The notes under the pieces: generated by a model
What the model was told of the DNA's origin: nothing
Database searches by the model: none
Seen by the model: the letters and a program-made list of their open reading frames with translations, nothing else
Assembly (NCBI RefSeq): GCF_004912155.1
Contig: NZ_STGX01000014.1
Span: 1 to 64,000 of the forward strand
Direction of reading: 5' to 3'
Length of the DNA: 64,000 bases
From: Glycomyces paridis
GTDB taxonomy: Bacteria > Actinomycetota > Actinomycetes > Mycobacteriales > Micromonosporaceae
In this document: positions 25,897-33,726 of the stretch, one piece after another
Layout: each line of letters begins with the position of its first letter
How positions within the stretch are numbered: position 1 is the stretch's first letter
Program-made: the position numbers and the translations under genes

Positions 25897-26678
25897 GGCG
25901 TGTCCCTTCGCGACAGGAGCCGGTCGAACAGCAGGTTCAGGCCCACCGACAGTGCGACCAGCAGCGCCGCGGGGAGCACGACCCCCCACGGGGACAGGAA
26001 GATCCCGCCGCGGTTGGCGTCGACCATGACGGCCCAGTCGTTCGCCTCGGGCCCGGCCACCCCGAAGAAGCTCGCGGCGGCGACCAGGTAGCACGCTCCG
26101 ACGAGCCTGACTCCGGCGTCGGCGGCGACCGTGGGCAGGATCGAGCGCGCGGTGTGCACGGTCGCGATCCGCCACGGATGCTCGCCCTGGAGCCACATCG
26201 CCTCGACCGCGGGCCGGTGCGCCGCGTCGAGGGCCGCGGCCCTCGTGATGCGCGCGATGTCGGGCAGGTTCACCGACGCGGTGACGAGGACGAGCGTCCA
26301 GGCCGTCGGCGGCGCGATCGAGGCGAGGATGAGCACCAGCAGCAGCGACGGCAGCGCGAGCAGGAGGTCGAAGGGCCGCATGAGCAGTTCGTCGAGCCAG
26401 CGGCGGCGTGTGGAGGCCGCCGCGAGGCCGACCGGAAAGCCCGCCGCGTACGCGAGCGCCGTGGCCGCGACGGCGGTGAGGACGATGCCCCGGCCGCCGT
26501 CCAGGACCCCGTCCAGGACGCTCGCGCCGAGGTGGTCGGTGCCGGGCCAGGGCGCCTCGGGATCGAACGGCCGTGCCCGCTCGCCGCCCGCGAACGGCAC
26601 GAGCGGCCCGAGGAGCGCCAGCGCGAGCGGCACCGCCAGGAGCGTCACGATGACGGCGGTTTCGATGCGGCGCTTCAC
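25893..26678 (-). CDS. ABC importer permease 2 (DppC/NikC/CntC-like)
   Basis: 261 aa from GTG 26678, overlapping the previous stop by 4 nt. Six hydrophobic spans; the N-terminal WPGTDHLGASVLDGVLDGGR segment and the EAA loop region (LWLQGEHPWRIATVH-type) mark the second permease of the peptide/nickel/opine class. Pairs with the permease at 26675-27616. Confidence 0.9.
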   Translation of the reverse strand: MKRRIETAVIVTLLAVPLALALLGPLVPFAGGERARPFDPEAPWPGTDHLGASVLDGVLDGGRGIVLTAVAATALAYAAGFPVGLAAASTRRRWLDELLMRPFDLLLALPSLLLVLILASIAPPTAWTLVLVTASVNLPDIARITRAAALDAAHRPAVEAMWLQGEHPWRIATVHTARSILPTVAADAGVRLVGACYLVAAASFFGVAGPEANDWAVMVDANRGGIFLSPWGVVLPAALLVALSVGLNLLFDRLLSRRDTP

Positions 26679-27616
26679 GAGGCGACCTCCAGTCGCGGTG
26701 CGAGCCGGAACGCGACGAGGTCCGCGGCGAGGTTCACCAGGACGGTCGTGACGCCGAAGACCACCGCGATCCCCTGCACCACAGGCAGGTCGCGCGCGTT
26801 GACCGCGTCGACGAGGGCGGTGCCGAGGCCGGGGACGACGAAGACGCTCTCGACCACGATGACGCCGCCGAGGAGCCAGTCCGCGGTGCGGGCGATCTGC
26901 GCGGCGGCGGGTGCGAGCGCGTTCGGCAGCGCGTGGGCCCAGACCACCGTGCGCTCGGGCACCCCGGCGCGGCGGGCGTGCGCGGTGTACTCGGCGTCGA
27001 GCGCCTCGATCATCCCGGCGCGCACCAGTCGCGCGATCGAGCAGATCGGCCGGGCGAGGAGCACGAGCACGGGCAGGACCAGTACGAGCGGTTCGTCCAG
27101 GAGCGAGCCTGCGCCGACGGCCGTGGGCGGCAGCCAGTCGAGGCCGATCGCGAAGACGCTCACCAGGAGTACCGCGAGGGCGAACTCGGGGACGGCGTAG
27201 AGCCCGACGCTCGTGGTGGTGATGAGGCGGTCGGGCCACCGGCCCCGGCGGCGGGCCGCCGCCACGCCGAGTCCGATCGACATGGGCAACAGGAGGACGA
27301 GGGTGACCCCGGCGAGGATGAGCGTCGGTTGGAGGGCGTCGGCGATGATCGCCGAGACGGGGCGCCCGGAGACCAGTGAGGTCCCGAGGTCGCCGGTGGC
27401 GAGCCCGCCGATCCAGTCGGCGAGCCGTGCGGGAGCGGGCTCGTCGAGGCTCATGCGCTCGCGGATCCGCTCGATGACGGCGGGGTCGGGCCGGTCCCCG
27501 GCGAGCGCGACGGCCGCGTCGCCGGGGAGCAGCTCGACCAGTGCGAACGCGAGCGCGGCGACGGCGGCGACCTGGATCGCCCCCAGGCCGGCGCGGCGGG
27601 CCGCGTAGGCGATCAC
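26675..27616 (-). CDS. ABC importer permease 1 (DppB/NikB/CntB-like)
   Basis: 313 aa from GTG 27616, which overlaps the binding-protein stop (TAGTG). N-terminal span followed by LPGDAAVALAGDRPDP and GDLGTSLVSGRPV, both diagnostic for DppB-type permeases; EAA loop ARRAGVPERTVVWAHALPNAL. Six spans. Second permease overlaps its stop. Confidence 0.92.
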   Translation of the reverse strand: MIAYAARRAGLGAIQVAAVAALAFALVELLPGDAAVALAGDRPDPAVIERIRERMSLDEPAPARLADWIGGLATGDLGTSLVSGRPVSAIIADALQPTLILAGVTLVLLLPMSIGLGVAAARRRGRWPDRLITTTSVGLYAVPEFALAVLLVSVFAIGLDWLPPTAVGAGSLLDEPLVLVLPVLVLLARPICSIARLVRAGMIEALDAEYTAHARRAGVPERTVVWAHALPNALAPAAAQIARTADWLLGGVIVVESVFVVPGLGTALVDAVNARDLPVVQGIAVVFGVTTVLVNLAADLVAFRLAPRLEVAS

Positions 27617-29133
27617 TACTCGGTCCAGACCTTGTCGAAGCGGGCCCAGTCGAGCGTGTTGGCGGGTGCGGGTTCGACGCCGCGGACGTGCGCGGCGGTG
27701 CCGACGATCCAGTCGGCGAAGCCCCAGACGAGGTAGCCGCCCTCGTCGTGGAGTCGCTGTTGGAGCTCGTCGTAGAGGGCCTGGCGGTCGGTCTCGTCGG
27801 CGGTGGACTGGAGCAGGAGGTACCGGTCGTCGAAGTCGGCGTCGCGCCACGCGGTGAGGTTGGTGGGGGAGTCGGTGAGGAGGCGCTGGGACAGGTGCGA
27901 GGCGATGGGCATGGCGCCGGAGCGGTAGGACGCGATCTGGCCCTCGGTGAGGATCTCAGACCAGTAGGTGTCGGCGTTGCGGACGTTGAGTTCGACTTGG
28001 ACGCCGCCTTCGCGGAGCTGTTCGGCGAAGATCCGCGCGGCCTCGGGGAGGCCCGCGCCGACCTCGGCGGTGTCGAGCACGACGCTCAGGCCGGGGACGC
28101 CGGCCTCGGCGAGGAGGGCCTTGGCCGCCTCGACGTCGCGTTCGCGCTGCGGGATGGCGTCGGCGTAGTGCTCGAAGCCGAGTCCGAAGAGGTCGTTGCC
28201 GACCAGGCCGCGACCGGAGAGGACGGACTCGAGGAGCGCTTCGCGGTCGCACAGCAGGAACATCGCCTGGCGCACGCGCGGGTCGTCGAAGGGCGCGCGG
28301 TCGGTCTTCATGGCGAAGCCGAGCATGTTGGAGCCGGGCGAGGAGAGGAGGGTGATCGCGTCGTCGCCCTCGTTGGCGCGGGCGGTGGTCGCGGAGAGGT
28401 CGTGGGCGTAGTCGACCTGGCCGCCGAGGAGGGCGTTGACGCGGGCCGACTCCTCGTCGGCGACGACGATCTCCAGCCGGTCGAGGAGGGCCGGGCCGTC
28501 CCAGTGGTCGGCGAAGCGGTCGGCGGCGAAGCTTCGCCCGGGTTCGAAGGCGGCGAACGTGAACGGGCCGGTGCCGACGGGCGCGGTGAAGTCGTCGGCC
28601 CCTTCGGGGACGATGTAGGCGCCGAAGGCCGCGAGGGAGGCGGGGAACTCGGCGAGGGGGTGGCGCAGGACGAACTCGACGGTGCGGTCGTCCACGGCGC
28701 GGCTGGCGTCGAGGTCGATCGGTGCGAGGTCCTGCCCGGCGCGGAAGGTCTCCTCGGGGTCGGTGATGCGCCGGTAGCTGTAGAGGACGTCGGCGGCGGT
28801 GAGCGGCGCGCCGTCGTGGAAGACCGCCTCGCGCAGCCGGACCGTCCATACGGTCAGGTCGGCGTTCCCCTCCCAGCTCTCGGCGAGTCGGGGCACGGCG
28901 GCCATGTCGCCGCCGAGGTCGGCGAGCTTGTCGTACATCGCCTTCGCGCGGGCGGCGTCGGCGAAGAGGTTGACGCGGTGCGGGTCGAGGGTCTCGGCGG
29001 CGCCGCCGCCGGCGAAGGCCGCGCGGAGGGTGCCGCCGTGTTTCGGTTCGGCGCCGGTGCCGCCGCATCCGGCGAGGAGGGCCGCGCCCGCGAGGCCGAG
29101 TGCGCCGCGCCTGGTGATGGCAGTGAGGTGCAT
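27616..29133 (-). CDS. Solute-binding lipoprotein (SBP family 5; nickel/opine/peptide type)
   Basis: 505 aa from ATG 29133 (AAGGAA upstream). Twin-Arg-containing signal (ITRRGALGLAG) ends in lipobox LLAGC, so the protein is a lipoprotein. SBP_bac_5 blocks: ETLDPHR, LAESWEGNADLTVWTVRLREAVFHDGAPLTA split across the N-lobe, VGTGPF, and YADAIPQRERDVEAAK. Ligand class cannot be read directly: oligopeptides, nickel chelates and opine metallophores all use this fold. The Zur-like box and adjacent MFS exporter argue for a metal-chelate ligand. Confidence 0.92.
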   Translation of the reverse strand: MHLTAITRRGALGLAGAALLAGCGGTGAEPKHGGTLRAAFAGGGAAETLDPHRVNLFADAARAKAMYDKLADLGGDMAAVPRLAESWEGNADLTVWTVRLREAVFHDGAPLTAADVLYSYRRITDPEETFRAGQDLAPIDLDASRAVDDRTVEFVLRHPLAEFPASLAAFGAYIVPEGADDFTAPVGTGPFTFAAFEPGRSFAADRFADHWDGPALLDRLEIVVADEESARVNALLGGQVDYAHDLSATTARANEGDDAITLLSSPGSNMLGFAMKTDRAPFDDPRVRQAMFLLCDREALLESVLSGRGLVGNDLFGLGFEHYADAIPQRERDVEAAKALLAEAGVPGLSVVLDTAEVGAGLPEAARIFAEQLREGGVQVELNVRNADTYWSEILTEGQIASYRSGAMPIASHLSQRLLTDSPTNLTAWRDADFDDRYLLLQSTADETDRQALYDELQQRLHDEGGYLVWGFADWIVGTAAHVRGVEPAPANTLDWARFDKVWTE

Positions 29134-29156
29134 GTTCGTTTCCTTTTCGTGGTGTC

Positions 29157-30353
29157 TCAAGAGGTTCGGACGGTGTTGCGCGTGCCGCGCGCGACCGCGG
29201 CCGCGGAGGCGAGGCCGAGGGCCGCGCAGCACAGCCAGGACGCGGCGGTCCCGGCCCGGTCGGCGACCAGCCCCGCGGCGGCGGTGCCGAGGGCCGCGAG
29301 GAGCCCGGAGAGGAGGTAGTAGACGCCGAAGTAGGTGCCGGTCAGGCCTGCCGGGGCGGTGTCGGCGACGCGTTCGAGGACGAACGGCTGGGCGATCATG
29401 ACGCCGACCGACAGGACCAGCGCCGACAGCAGGACCGCCGCGAGGCGGAGGCCCGGTTCGTCGACGGGCGCGGCGAGCGGCGGCAGGAACGCCGCGCCGA
29501 TGAGGCCCATGCCGATCGCGATGGACGCGGTGGGGCTGCGCCGCCGCCGGAACCAGTCGGTGGCCCGCACCTGGAAGGCGACCGTGGCGACGGTCGCGGC
29601 GCCGAAGACCGCGGCGGTGGACCATTCGGTGCCGGTCGCCTCTACGGCGGCCGTCGGCAGCAGGAGGTACAGCTGGTTCTGGAGCGCGAACAGGGCGGCG
29701 GTGGCGAGGGTGAACGCCATGAAGCGCCTGTCGGCGAAGGCGTTCCGCCATCCGCCGAGGACGGTGGACGGTGCCGGGGCCGGACGGTGCGCGGGGAGTG
29801 CGACCGCCTGCGCGAGCGCGAGGGCCGCGAACAGGACCGCGGCGGTCGCCGCGCCGATCCTGAAGTCCAGCATCGCGAGCGCGGACCCGACGAGGGGTCC
29901 GAGGCACATGCCGGCGTTGGCGAACAGGTTGAACAGCGCGAACGCCTCGACCTTGCCGTCGCCGGCGGATTCGGCGACGTAGGCGCGGACGGCGGGGTTG
30001 AACAGGGCCCCGGCGGCGCCGCTGACGACGGAGGCGGTGAGGAGCAGCGGCAGCGAGGGCGTCAGCGCGAACAGGCCGAACCCGGCCGCGCGCAGGAGGC
30101 ACCCGGCGATGATGACGCCGCGGGGGCCGAACCGGTCCGACAGGGTGCCGCCGACGAGGAACAGGCCCTGCTGGCTCAGGTTGCGGACTCCGAGGACGAC
30201 GCCGACGGCGGCGAGGGAGAACCCGGCGTCGGCTTCGAGGTGGACGGCGAGGTAGGGCACGACCATGTAGAAGCCGAGGTTGACGCCGAGCTGGTTGACC
30301 AGGAGGAGCCTGACGGGCAGGGGCTGGGCGTTGAAGGAGCGGGCGGTGCGCAC
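29157..30353 (-). CDS. MFS exporter (possible CntE-like metallophore exporter)
   Basis: 398 aa from GTG 30353 (GAGG at 6 nt); the longer reading to 30773 is not protein-like. Twelve spans; loop 2-3 motif LSDRFGPRGVI, and NPAVRAYVAESA in span 5 region. First gene of the operon, 23 nt before the binding protein. MFS exporter plus nickel-type ABC importer in one operon is the arrangement of staphylopine/pseudopaline-type metallophore loci. No CntL/CntM biosynthesis gene is in the window, so the exported compound is unknown. Drug export is an alternative. Confidence 0.85.
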   Translation of the reverse strand: MRTARSFNAQPLPVRLLLVNQLGVNLGFYMVVPYLAVHLEADAGFSLAAVGVVLGVRNLSQQGLFLVGGTLSDRFGPRGVIIAGCLLRAAGFGLFALTPSLPLLLTASVVSGAAGALFNPAVRAYVAESAGDGKVEAFALFNLFANAGMCLGPLVGSALAMLDFRIGAATAAVLFAALALAQAVALPAHRPAPAPSTVLGGWRNAFADRRFMAFTLATAALFALQNQLYLLLPTAAVEATGTEWSTAAVFGAATVATVAFQVRATDWFRRRRSPTASIAIGMGLIGAAFLPPLAAPVDEPGLRLAAVLLSALVLSVGVMIAQPFVLERVADTAPAGLTGTYFGVYYLLSGLLAALGTAAAGLVADRAGTAASWLCCAALGLASAAAVARGTRNTVRTS

Positions 30354-30397
30354 GGGGACCTCGCGGTTGTCGGGGCGGCGGACCTCGAAAATGTAAA

Positions 30398-30412
30398 TGA
30401 CACCCGTTGTCA
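30398..30412. promoter_or_regulatory. Zur-like palindrome in front of the MFS/ABC operon
   Basis: TGACACCCGTTGTCA, a 15-bp inverted repeat (TGACA-N5-TGTCA) in AT-rich flanks. On the minus strand it overlaps TTGACA, a good -35, 45 nt before the MFS GTG. Size, TGA/TCA ends and central G/C resemble actinobacterial Zur (Fur-family) boxes. The match is by eye; another Fur-type or unrelated repressor is possible. Confidence 0.5.
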
Positions 30413-30452
30413 ATAACAATCGCGGCGGTCCCCTTGTGACCCACGGCGGTCC

Positions 30453-30514
30453 ATGCGCGCATCCGCATGAGCGCATGCGCGAACCTGGTGGAGGCGGCCC
30501 CGGACCGGTAGAGT
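30453..30514 (+). promoter_or_regulatory. pnuC-nadR promoter region with two palindromes
   Basis: ATGCGCGCAT (30453-30462) and GCGCATGCGC (30471-30480) are perfect 10-bp palindromes 18 bp apart. TAGAGT (30509-30514) is a plausible -10 for pnuC. The palindromes could bind an NAD-responsive repressor upstream of the promoter. No regulator gene is adjacent. Confidence 0.45.
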
Positions 30515-30552
30515 CGTGCATCGCCCCAGCGACACCCCCTCGAAAGGCCCCG

Positions 30553-31191
30553 ATGCTCGACGCCGTCCCCAACCCCGTGCTCTTCAACGCCTTCGGCGTC
30601 CCCACCACCCTCATCGAAGTGCTCGGCTTCGTCTCCGGAGCGCTGTGCGTGTGGCTCGTCGCCCGCCAGCACCTCTTCAACTGGCCCCTCGGCATCGTCA
30701 ACTGCCTCATGTTCATCCTCCTGTTCTCGCAGGCGGGCCTGTACGCCGACGCGGGCCTCCAGCTCGTGTTCATCGCCCTCGGCGCCTACGGCTGGTGGAA
30801 CTGGGTCAAGGGCGGCGGCCCGACCGCCGACACGCTCCCCGTCAGCCGCACCGGCGCGTTCGAATGGTCCGCGCTCATCGGCGCCGGACTCATCGCCCTC
30901 GCCGCCATCGCGGTCCTCCTGACCACCGCCACCGACTCCACCGTCCCGTTCTGGGACGCCCTCACCACCGTGCTCTCGCTCCTCGCCACCTACGGCCAGT
31001 GCCGCAAGCGCATCGAGTCCTGGTACCTGTGGATCGCCGCCGACCTCGTCTACATCCCGCTCTACGCCCACAAGGAGCTGTACCTGACCTCGATCCTCTA
31101 CGTCGGGTTCATGGCCCTGTGCGTCCTCGGACTCTTCAACTGGCGCAAGGACCTCGCCGCGCAGACCCGCACCGCAGAGGCCGCCGCGTGA
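30553..31191 (+). CDS. pnuC: Nicotinamide riboside transporter PnuC
   Basis: 212 aa, seven hydrophobic spans. Family signatures: FVSGALCVWLVARQHLFNWPLGIVNC early, YGWWNWVKGG in the middle, and SWYLWIAADLVYIPLYAHK late. It facilitates nicotinamide riboside uptake, which is then trapped by the kinase domain of NadR, encoded next and translationally coupled (GTGA overlap). Confidence 0.95.
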   Translation: MLDAVPNPVLFNAFGVPTTLIEVLGFVSGALCVWLVARQHLFNWPLGIVNCLMFILLFSQAGLYADAGLQLVFIALGAYGWWNWVKGGGPTADTLPVSRTGAFEWSALIGAGLIALAAIAVLLTTATDSTVPFWDALTTVLSLLATYGQCRKRIESWYLWIAADLVYIPLYAHKELYLTSILYVGFMALCVLGLFNWRKDLAAQTRTAEAAA

Positions 31192-32261
31192 CCCTCCCCG
31201 GCCACGGGCTCGTCCTCGGCAAGTTCTACCCGCCCCACGCCGGGCACCATCACCTCGTGCGCGCCGCGCAGGCCCGCTGCGAGCGCCTCACCGTCCTCGT
31301 CTGCGCCGCGACGGTCGAGACGATCCCGCTGGAGGACCGCGTCGCCTGGATGCGGGAGGCCCACCCGGGCGTGCGGGTCGTCGGCGCCGTCGACGACGTC
31401 CACATGGACGTGAACGACCCCGAGATCTGGGACGCGCACATGGCGGTCTTCGAAGCCGCCGTACCCGAACGCGTCGACGCCGTCTTCACCTCCGAAACGT
31501 ACGGCGACGAACTCGCCCGCCGCTTCGGCGCCGCCCACGTCCCCGTCGACCCCGGCCGCACCCGCCACCCCGTGTCCGGCACCGCCGTCCGCGCCGACAC
31601 GGCCGCGCACTGGGGCCACCTGGAGGCGCCGGTGCGCGCCGGGCTCGCCCTCCGCGTCGTCGCCCTCGGCGCCGAGTCCACCGGCACCACCACGATCACC
31701 GAAGCGCTCGCCGAGCACTACCGCACCCGAGGCGGCGCCTGGGCGGACACGCGCCGCGTCGAGGAGTACGGCCGGACCTTCAGCGAACAGAAGCTCGCAG
31801 CACTCCAGGCCGAGAACCCGGCCGCGACCTGGACCGACGTCGCCTTCGCCTCCGAAGAGTTCCCGCTCATCGCCGAACGCCAACGCGCACTTGAAGAATC
31901 AGCCGCCCGTCAAGGCGGCCCCGTCCTGTTCTGCGACACCGACGCCTTCGCGACCGCCATATGGCACGAGCGCTACATGGGCGCCCCGAACCCGGCCGTC
32001 GAAGCCCTTGCCACCGGCCACGACCTGTACCTCCTCACCGGCCACGACGGCGTCCCCTTCGAAGACGACGGCCTGCGCGACGGCGAACACCTGCGGCCCT
32101 GGATGACCGGCCGCTTCGAGGAGGAACTGCGCCGCACCGGCCGCCGCTTCCTGCGACTCGAAGGCCCCCACGCCGACCGGCTCGCCGCCGCCGTCACCGC
32201 CGTGGACGAGCTCATCGCCGAGGCCTGGCACTTCGCCGACCCGCTGCCCGAGCACCGCTGA
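31188..32261 (+). CDS. nadR: Bifunctional NMN adenylyltransferase/ribosylnicotinamide kinase NadR
   Basis: 357 aa from GTG 31188. N-terminal nucleotidyltransferase: GKFYPPHAGHHHL and late VSGTAVR. C-terminal P-loop kinase begins near residue 161 with GAESTGTTTIT, followed by DTDAFATAIWHERY. No N-terminal HTH, so unlike enterobacterial NadR it is not a repressor. The P-loop has Thr where the Walker A Lys is expected (ESTGTTT, not ESTGKST); I suspect this is a variant shared by actinobacterial homologues but cannot confirm it. Confidence 0.93.
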   Translation: MTLPGHGLVLGKFYPPHAGHHHLVRAAQARCERLTVLVCAATVETIPLEDRVAWMREAHPGVRVVGAVDDVHMDVNDPEIWDAHMAVFEAAVPERVDAVFTSETYGDELARRFGAAHVPVDPGRTRHPVSGTAVRADTAAHWGHLEAPVRAGLALRVVALGAESTGTTTITEALAEHYRTRGGAWADTRRVEEYGRTFSEQKLAALQAENPAATWTDVAFASEEFPLIAERQRALEESAARQGGPVLFCDTDAFATAIWHERYMGAPNPAVEALATGHDLYLLTGHDGVPFEDDGLRDGEHLRPWMTGRFEEELRRTGRRFLRLEGPHADRLAAAVTAVDELIAEAWHFADPLPEHR

Positions 32262-32341
32262 ACGGGGCCTAGTCTCGGCGTGGGGTGTGCCGGGAAGTCT
32301 GGTCGGCGACCGACGCCGCCTACCCTGAACGGAGCCGCACC

Positions 32342-33181
32342 GTGCGGAGCCTCTACAAGTCCCGAGCCGACCGCGAGGTCGTCGCCCGCTGGTGCCGCGA
32401 ACGGGTCACCGGCCACGAGACCCGGACCGCCGAACTCGGCGACGTCCGCGTCCACCTCACCGTGATCGGCGAAGGCCCCGTCGAGACGGTCCTGGTCCCG
32501 GGCACGAACTTCAACGCCGCCACCAGCCTCCGCTTCGCCGCGGCGCTGGCCGAGTGCCGCACCGTCGCCGTCGTGGACCTCCCGGGCCAGCCGGGCCTCA
32601 GCAGCGGCCGCCGCCCCCGCGCCCCGCACCGCGGCTGGTACGCCGCGGCCCTGTCCGGGGCGCTCGACGCCCTCGACGCGCGAGGCGTCACCGCGGTCGG
32701 GCACTCGCTCGGCGCGGCGGTGGTCGCGGCCTGTGAGAGCGACCGGATCGCGGCGCGGGCCCTGATCTCCCCGGCGGGCTTCACGACCCTGCGCCTCGAC
32801 GCGCGGATGATGGCGCGCTCGACGGCCTGGCTGCTGGCCCCGTCCCCGGAGCGGACCCGGGCGATGCTGGCGGACTTCACCGCGCCGGGGAACACGGCGC
32901 CGGACGAGATCGCCGACTGGCTGACGCTGACGGCCGTGCACTGCCGGTCGACGCTCGCGCCGCCGCCGCTGCCCGACGCTGTCTTTCGGCGGCTGCGCGG
33001 CACGCCCCTGGCGGTCGCCGTCGGCGAGCACGACAGGTTCCTGCCGCCCGCCCGGCTCGCACCGGCGGTGCGAGCGGCGCTCGGCGTCGAGCTCCGGGTG
33101 CTGCCAGGTGTCGGGCACCTCGCCGTGGACGAGGAGCCGGAGACGATCGCGGCCCTCGTCGGCTCGCTGCGGGAGGGTTAG
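32342..33181 (+). CDS. Alpha/beta hydrolase
   Basis: 279 aa from GTG 32342 (GGAG at 7 nt); the longer frame from 32285 lacks a ribosome site. Nucleophile elbow GHSLGA with Ser, DLPGQPG strand-4 turn, acid in GEHDRF and terminal His in PGVGHLAVDEEPE. No signal peptide. Substrate unknown. A degenerate copy of its last ~45 bp follows its stop codon. Confidence 0.85.
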   Translation: MRSLYKSRADREVVARWCRERVTGHETRTAELGDVRVHLTVIGEGPVETVLVPGTNFNAATSLRFAAALAECRTVAVVDLPGQPGLSSGRRPRAPHRGWYAAALSGALDALDARGVTAVGHSLGAAVVAACESDRIAARALISPAGFTTLRLDARMMARSTAWLLAPSPERTRAMLADFTAPGNTAPDEIADWLTLTAVHCRSTLAPPPLPDAVFRRLRGTPLAVAVGEHDRFLPPARLAPAVRAALGVELRVLPGVGHLAVDEEPETIAALVGSLREG

Positions 33182-33186
33182 CCGAG

Positions 33187-33235
33187 CGCCGTGGACGAGA
33201 AGCCGGGTACCGTCGGCTCGCTCAGCGGGCGCTAG
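33187..33235 (+). repeat. Degenerate duplicate of the hydrolase 3' end
   Basis: GCCGTGGACGAGAAGCCG... repeats the 3' end of the preceding gene (GCCGTGGACGAGGAGCCG... at 33122) with a 12-bp gap, ending TCGGCTCGCT...TAG in both. Translated, AVDEKPG-TVGSLSGR mirrors AVDEEPETIAALVGSLREG. A local tandem duplication that has since decayed. Confidence 0.7.
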
Positions 33236-33624
33236 TCGAGGGCCGTGGCGCAGGCGAGGAAGCCGCGGTCGTCGTTGACGCGGAAGACGAGGGCCTTGCG
33301 GTCGGGGCCTTCGGCGTCGACGTCGCAGGCGCGTTCGAGCCAGCGGCGGGCCGAGGACTCGGAGCTCCAGTCGGCGTGGGCGGGCTCGCTGGTGTAGACC
33401 TTCGTGACCTCCCAGTGGGCGGCGGCGTCGGAGCAGTCGATGAACAGGTCGTCGTAGTTCGAGTCGTTCTCGTTGACCTCGCTCGCGAGGCACTGGCCCT
33501 CGTACTGGTCGTAGCCGGGGCCGAGGAGCTTGGCGAGGCCCACGACGATCAGGACGACCACGGCGACCAGGCCGATGACGACCGCGACGGCGACGGGCTT
33601 GGAGACGTTGGGCTGCTTGGCCAC
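33232..33624 (-). CDS. Single-span membrane protein with extracellular Cys domain
   Basis: 130 aa from GTG 33624; the frame is open to 33684, but the shorter start gives a normal short cytoplasmic tail. One span (~9-34), then about 95 residues outside with four Cys (GQCLASEV, DCSDAAAHWEV, ACDVD, FLACATALD). The layout resembles LppU/SCO3897-like actinobacterial surface proteins. Its stop overlaps the duplicated tail of the convergent hydrolase. Confidence 0.7.
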   Translation of the reverse strand: MAKQPNVSKPVAVAVVIGLVAVVVLIVVGLAKLLGPGYDQYEGQCLASEVNENDSNYDDLFIDCSDAAAHWEVTKVYTSEPAHADWSSESSARRWLERACDVDAEGPDRKALVFRVNDDRGFLACATALD

Positions 33625-33726
33625 TGGGATGCCGATCTCTCGGGGGGAACTGCCGTGGGGCGCAGGGGACCCGCACCCCGACATACTAGGGCGTGTCCGC
33701 CCGAACCGGCGCCGCCGGTGCGGGCC

